From: Chloroflexus sp. Y-396-1
GTDB lineage: Bacteria; Chloroflexota; Chloroflexia; Chloroflexales; Chloroflexaceae
DNA: 64,000 nt
NCBI RefSeq assembly: GCF_000516515.1
Contig: NZ_KI911784.1
Coordinates: 558,001-622,000, forward strand
Direction: 5' to 3'
Shown here one piece after another: positions 60,915-64,000 of the stretch (the first letter of the stretch is position 1; each line of letters begins with the position of its first letter). The position numbers and the translations under genes were made by a program. Under the pieces are notes generated by a model, which saw only the letters and a list, made by a program, of their open reading frames with translations, did not search any database and had not been told where the DNA came from.

Positions 60915-61118
60915 CGCTTGTGGCTCTCCATTCTTTGCTGCAACGTGGCACTCATGATACCAAAAGCTAACACCCCCCAAATATAGACTAGCGCAGATTC
61001 GTAGATAGTGGTATAACACTGTAGACTATGCACATCCTCGCGACCATCTGCGCTAATGTAGAGGTCGTCGGCCAGTATCTCGTGTGACAGATAAGGCTCT
61101 TTGTTGTGAGATACATTC

Positions 61119-61823
61119 ATGCGTAAACCTTCATCGTCACCCACATCGCCCTCCGCACCACTCCCTGCGCAACCATTTCCGATTGAGCAAGCGCTTGACA
61201 CACTCGAACGCGAACTGACCCGCTTCACACCACCGCTGATCGATCAGATGGGTGAAGTAAGTCAAACACCGTTTCGGATTCTGATCGCAACCATCCTCAG
61301 TCTCCGCACCAAAGACACATTGACGGCAGTTGTCGCGCCGCGACTGTTCGCTGTTGCCGATACACCAGCAGCAATGCTGGCGCTTGGCGTAGAGCGGATT
61401 GCCGAATTGATCTACCCGGTCGGCTTTTACCGGGTTAAGGCGCGGCAGATTGTTGCTATCTGCCAGATATTGCTTGAACGCTACGGCGGTGAAGTGCCGT
61501 CTGATCTCGATGAACTCTTGAAGCTCCCTGGCGTCGGTCGCAAGACGGCCAATTTGGTGGTGACGGCTGGCTTTGGTTTGCCAGGAATCTGTGTTGATAT
61601 TCATGTCCACCGCATTTGCAATCGGTGGGGGTATGTTCAGACACGCACGCCCGAAGAGACTGAGATGGCCCTACGGGCCAGATTACCGCAGCGCTACTGG
61701 ACACCTATCAACCGTCTGCTGGTTACATTGGGACAGAACATCTGTCATCCAACCTCACCACGTTGCAGCATCTGCCCGATCCGCGATCTGTGTCCACGCA
61801 TCGGCGTCACGCGCAGCCGGTAA
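61119..61823 (+). CDS. nth: Endonuclease III
   Basis: The 234-residue DNA glycosylase/AP lyase has the helix-hairpin-helix LLKLPGVGRKTANLVVTAGF with the catalytic Lys. GICVDIHVHRICNRWG carries the catalytic Asp, and the iron-sulfur loop CHPTSPRCSICPIRDLC has four cysteines. It removes oxidised pyrimidines from DNA. An N-terminal Ser/Pro-rich extension of about 25 residues precedes the standard start (FPIEQALDTLERELTRF). No strong ribosome-binding site is seen before ATG 61119. It converges on the hydrolase gene with only 5 bases between stops. Confidence 0.93.
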   Translation: MRKPSSSPTSPSAPLPAQPFPIEQALDTLERELTRFTPPLIDQMGEVSQTPFRILIATILSLRTKDTLTAVVAPRLFAVADTPAAMLALGVERIAELIYPVGFYRVKARQIVAICQILLERYGGEVPSDLDELLKLPGVGRKTANLVVTAGFGLPGICVDIHVHRICNRWGYVQTRTPEETEMALRARLPQRYWTPINRLLVTLGQNICHPTSPRCSICPIRDLCPRIGVTRSR

Positions 61824-61828
61824 TATGT

Positions 61829-62659
61829 TCAGCGTACCGGCGCCAGAAAACCACTCAACAGGCCACGAAAGGGACGAACTGCCTCGATGTGGGGAAAATG
61901 GCCACAGTGCGGAATCACGACGAGCTGGGCGCCAGGAATCTCACGGCGGGCGGTTTCGGCGTAAGACAGCGGGAAGACGCGGTCATGCGCGCCCCAAATC
62001 AGCAATGTTGGGATGCGCAGCTCACCGAGACGTGCCCGCAAGCCGGTCAGGCTCAGATCGGTTGCCGCGTACCGCCGACTAAGGCTGGTGAGCGCGCGGC
62101 GGTTCGCGGTACCGCTAATAGCAGCGCGTCCGCGTTCGATCAGTTCGGCCGTCAGGTACGGTTCAGGGTTGTGGAAGGCCGCAGCGAGAAAAGCTCGCAC
62201 AATTGCCGGATGAGCCGAAAGCCAGAGGATCGCTTCACCTACTATCGGCCAGCCGCCTATAATCGTGAGTGGTGATGGTTCAACAAAGCCGTCAGTTGCC
62301 ACGAGCGCCAGTCGGCTTACCCGTTGCGGATGACGTAGTGCCGTGGCAAGCGCATATTTACCGCCCATTGAATGGGCAACAAAGACAGCCTGCTCGATAC
62401 CGAGTGTGTTGAGTAGTGCAGCGTAGAGATCGCTTTGCAGATCAAGTCCATACGGTGCATTGACCGGCTTTTCCGAATGACCAAAGCCGAGTGCATCAAC
62501 TGCCAGGGCTCGATAGCCCTGGCTGGCCAGCCAGTCTACTGTTGGCGCCCAATCATCACACGAACCGGCAAAACCGTGCAAAAACACCACTGCCGGCCCA
62601 TATCCGGCTTCGATCCAGTGCAGTTGATAGCCCTTAACGCGCAACCATCGTGAGCGCAT
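61829..62659 (-). CDS. Alpha/beta-fold hydrolase
   Basis: The 276-residue protein has the alpha/beta-hydrolase fold: oxyanion-hole HGFAGSCDDW, nucleophile elbow FVAHSMGGKYALA (Ser), acid in LLIWGAHDRVFPLSYA (Asp), and the catalytic His in PHCGHFPHIEAV. Members are esterases, lactonases, haloperoxidases, dehalogenases or BchO-like proteins. The overall look (AVVFLHGFAGSCDDWAPTVD) recalls BchO/MenH-type enzymes, but no specific assignment is justified. The start at 62659 has GAGGAAC upstream; 62698 is an unsupported alternative. Confidence 0.85.
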   Translation of the reverse strand: MRSRWLRVKGYQLHWIEAGYGPAVVFLHGFAGSCDDWAPTVDWLASQGYRALAVDALGFGHSEKPVNAPYGLDLQSDLYAALLNTLGIEQAVFVAHSMGGKYALATALRHPQRVSRLALVATDGFVEPSPLTIIGGWPIVGEAILWLSAHPAIVRAFLAAAFHNPEPYLTAELIERGRAAISGTANRRALTSLSRRYAATDLSLTGLRARLGELRIPTLLIWGAHDRVFPLSYAETARREIPGAQLVVIPHCGHFPHIEAVRPFRGLLSGFLAPVR

Positions 62660-62941
62660 ACTATGTTCCTCATCAAGCCAGGTAGCAGTTGTTAGCATTC
62701 TCTACGGCGACATCATATCACAGGAAGCAATGGGAGCTAGAAAACAGCCTTCAGCATTCTGCTACAAGGGAGCTGCTATATCGCTGCGATCTTTCTCTCA
62801 TTCCCGGTATGCTTGACTCTCAATGCAGGGCGTAGTATAGTTCGGATAACAATAGCCTAATACATCATCCCTCTTCTCAAACCATCAACGGCACCATAGA
62901 CTAATGCCCGTATGACAGCGTAGTCTACACAGGAGGTTGCA

Positions 62942-64000
62942 ATGGTCACCTGGCGCCCAGACCCAACATTCTATCCCTCACCACGAATGGCGGTGAAAGC
63001 CCCCGCCGAGAAGCTCGCTTATGTAGTACGTCTCAACCCGAAATCAAATGGTCAGGCTGATGCGATGTGTGTGGTTGATGTCGATCCACAGTCGAGCACC
63101 TTCGGCAAAGTTGTCGGTGTGACTGAGATGCCATATACGGGCGGCGAATTGCATCACTTTGGTTGGAATGCGTGCAGTTCAATGTTGTGCCCGAACGCCC
63201 CCCATCCGCATGTCGAGCGACGCTATCTGGTTGTCCCCGACATTCGGAGTTCGCACATTACCATTCTCGATACGAAACCCGATCCGACACAACCGAAGGT
63301 AGTGAAGGTCATTGAACCGACGGAGCTGTCAGAACGAACAGGGTATTCACGACCACACACCGTTCATTGTGGCCCCGACGGCATCTACATCTCGGCCCTG
63401 GGATCTCCAGAGGGCGAGGGTCCTGGTGGCATTTTCATTCTCGATCACGATAATCTGGAAGTGCTTGGACGGTGGGAGATTGATCGCGGCGATCAATATC
63501 TGCACTACGATTTCTGGTGGCATTTAGGGTACGATACCCTTATCAGTAGCGAATGGGGAACCCCACGGATGGTTGAGAGCGGCGTACTCGGCGATGAACT
63601 CCTGGCTGGGAAGTATGGTCATCGTCTCCACATCTGGGACCTCTACCGCCGTCGCCACCTCCAGACCCTCGATCTCGGCGCCGAACATCAGATGGCGCTC
63701 GAATTACGACCAGCGCATGATCCGACAAAGGCTTACGGCTTTATGAATAGTGTCGTGAGCCTTAAAGACCTCTCGGCATCGATCTGGTTGTGGTACCGCG
63801 ATAATGGTTCCTGGCATCTGAAAAAAGTCATCGACATCCCCGCCGAACCGGCAAGCGAAGAGCAACTACCCGATATTCTGAAACCATTTAAAGCAGTGCC
63901 ACCCCTGGTAACCGATATTAACCTGAGTGTTGATGACCGTTTCCTGTACGTCTCTTGCTGGGGAACAGGGGAGTTGCATCAGTATGATGTATCAGACCCG
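62942..64000 (+). CDS. Selenium-binding protein / methanethiol oxidase family, partial
   Basis: ATG at 62942 follows a strong ribosome-binding site (AGGAGG). The 353 visible residues match SBP56 from the N-terminus: FYPSPRMAVKAPAEKLAYVV, MCVVDVDPQSSTFGKVVGV, ELHHFGWNACSSMLC, RPHTVHCGPDGIYISALG and YDFWWHLGYDTLISSEWGTP, then GKYGHRLHIWDLYRRRHLQT. The family is a seven-bladed propeller of about 460 residues. Bacterial members include a copper-dependent methanethiol oxidase (MtoX). The gene runs off the right edge, so about 100 residues are missing. Confidence 0.9.
   Translation, partial: MVTWRPDPTFYPSPRMAVKAPAEKLAYVVRLNPKSNGQADAMCVVDVDPQSSTFGKVVGVTEMPYTGGELHHFGWNACSSMLCPNAPHPHVERRYLVVPDIRSSHITILDTKPDPTQPKVVKVIEPTELSERTGYSRPHTVHCGPDGIYISALGSPEGEGPGGIFILDHDNLEVLGRWEIDRGDQYLHYDFWWHLGYDTLISSEWGTPRMVESGVLGDELLAGKYGHRLHIWDLYRRRHLQTLDLGAEHQMALELRPAHDPTKAYGFMNSVVSLKDLSASIWLWYRDNGSWHLKKVIDIPAEPASEEQLPDILKPFKAVPPLVTDINLSVDDRFLYVSCWGTGELHQYDVSDP

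Noticed and set aside
1-64000. tRNA or rRNA genes
   Set aside because: No cloverleaf with a GGTTCGAATCC-like T loop and no conserved rRNA stretch was noticed on either strand; a computed search would be needed to exclude a divergent tRNA.

Overview
The window most likely comes from a filamentous anoxygenic phototroph of the genus Chloroflexus (Chloroflexota). That placement is an inference. It rests on a propionyl/acetyl-CoA carboxyltransferase (3-hydroxypropionate-type carbon metabolism), a plant-type carotene desaturase, a Rieske oxygenase, a lipoprotein cytochrome c, large WD40 and LTD surface proteins, and many GC-rich intergenic palindromes built on a CTCCCGCGCTGCGGGAG core. No rRNA or tRNA gene was seen.

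Layout. 0-9.7 kb (minus strand): PIG-L deacetylase (cut by the left edge), a HEAT-repeat protein, a 652-aa unknown protein coupled to a 50-aa microprotein, a ROK protein, a five-LTD surface protein with near-identical internal repeats, endonuclease V and a molybdopterin oxidoreductase. 9.8-21.2 kb: Rieske oxygenase, a composite dispersed repeat, a UGT-type glycosyltransferase, a pseudokinase-WD40 membrane protein, carotene desaturase, a secreted glycosidase-like protein, a DUF3592-like protein and a WecG/TagA glycosyltransferase. 21.2-29.8 kb: an intact-looking 910-bp IS5-type element, pccB, two RsbW-like kinases followed by a frameshifted STAS protein, a PfkB/RfaE-type kinase, an aspartate aminotransferase and a DICT-STAS protein. 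29.8-33.3 kb is accessory DNA: tandem palindromes, ssb, a three-repeat CRISPR-like relic and a wrecked IS630 transposase. 33.3-38.9 kb: a membrane STAS protein divergent from a UbiA-like enzyme, a MITE-like relative of the IS5 element, a duplicated 3' scrap of glutamine synthetase next to the intact gene, a secreted protein, cytochrome c and a possible membrane protein. 39.7-41.5 kb: a decayed DUF499/HEPN-type ATPase cut off by palindromic repeats. 41.5-49.4 kb: a thiamine-precursor salvage region with two TPP riboswitches, one before tenA and one before cytX-thiW-ecfAA-ecfT, around a divergent LysR/protoglobin pair. 49.6-57.8 kb: two paralogous family-5 solute-binding lipoproteins, two ABC permeases, a small unknown protein and a phospholipase D-like protein. 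57.8-64 kb: a 0.75-kb block of repeats, a CinA-like protein, a PD40/peptidoglycan-binding lipoprotein, endonuclease III, an alpha/beta hydrolase and a selenium-binding-protein homologue cut by the right edge.

How the genes fit together. The clearest functional unit is thiamine/HMP salvage: tenA (minus strand) and cytX-thiW-ecf (plus strand) each have a sigma70-type promoter and a TPP riboswitch, and the second also has an intrinsic terminator directly before cytX. Several partner-switching proteins (RsbW-like, STAS, DICT-STAS, membrane STAS) lie between 24 and 34 kb and may form a stress or signalling network. The accessory islands at 10.9-12.1, 29.9-33.2, 38.9-41.5, 51.5-51.9, 55.5-55.9 and 57.9-58.9 kb share one mosaic repeat family. 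That family, its terminal inverted repeats, the CRISPR-like relic and the decayed defence-type ATPase are the most unusual content. No intact novel multi-gene system was recognised.
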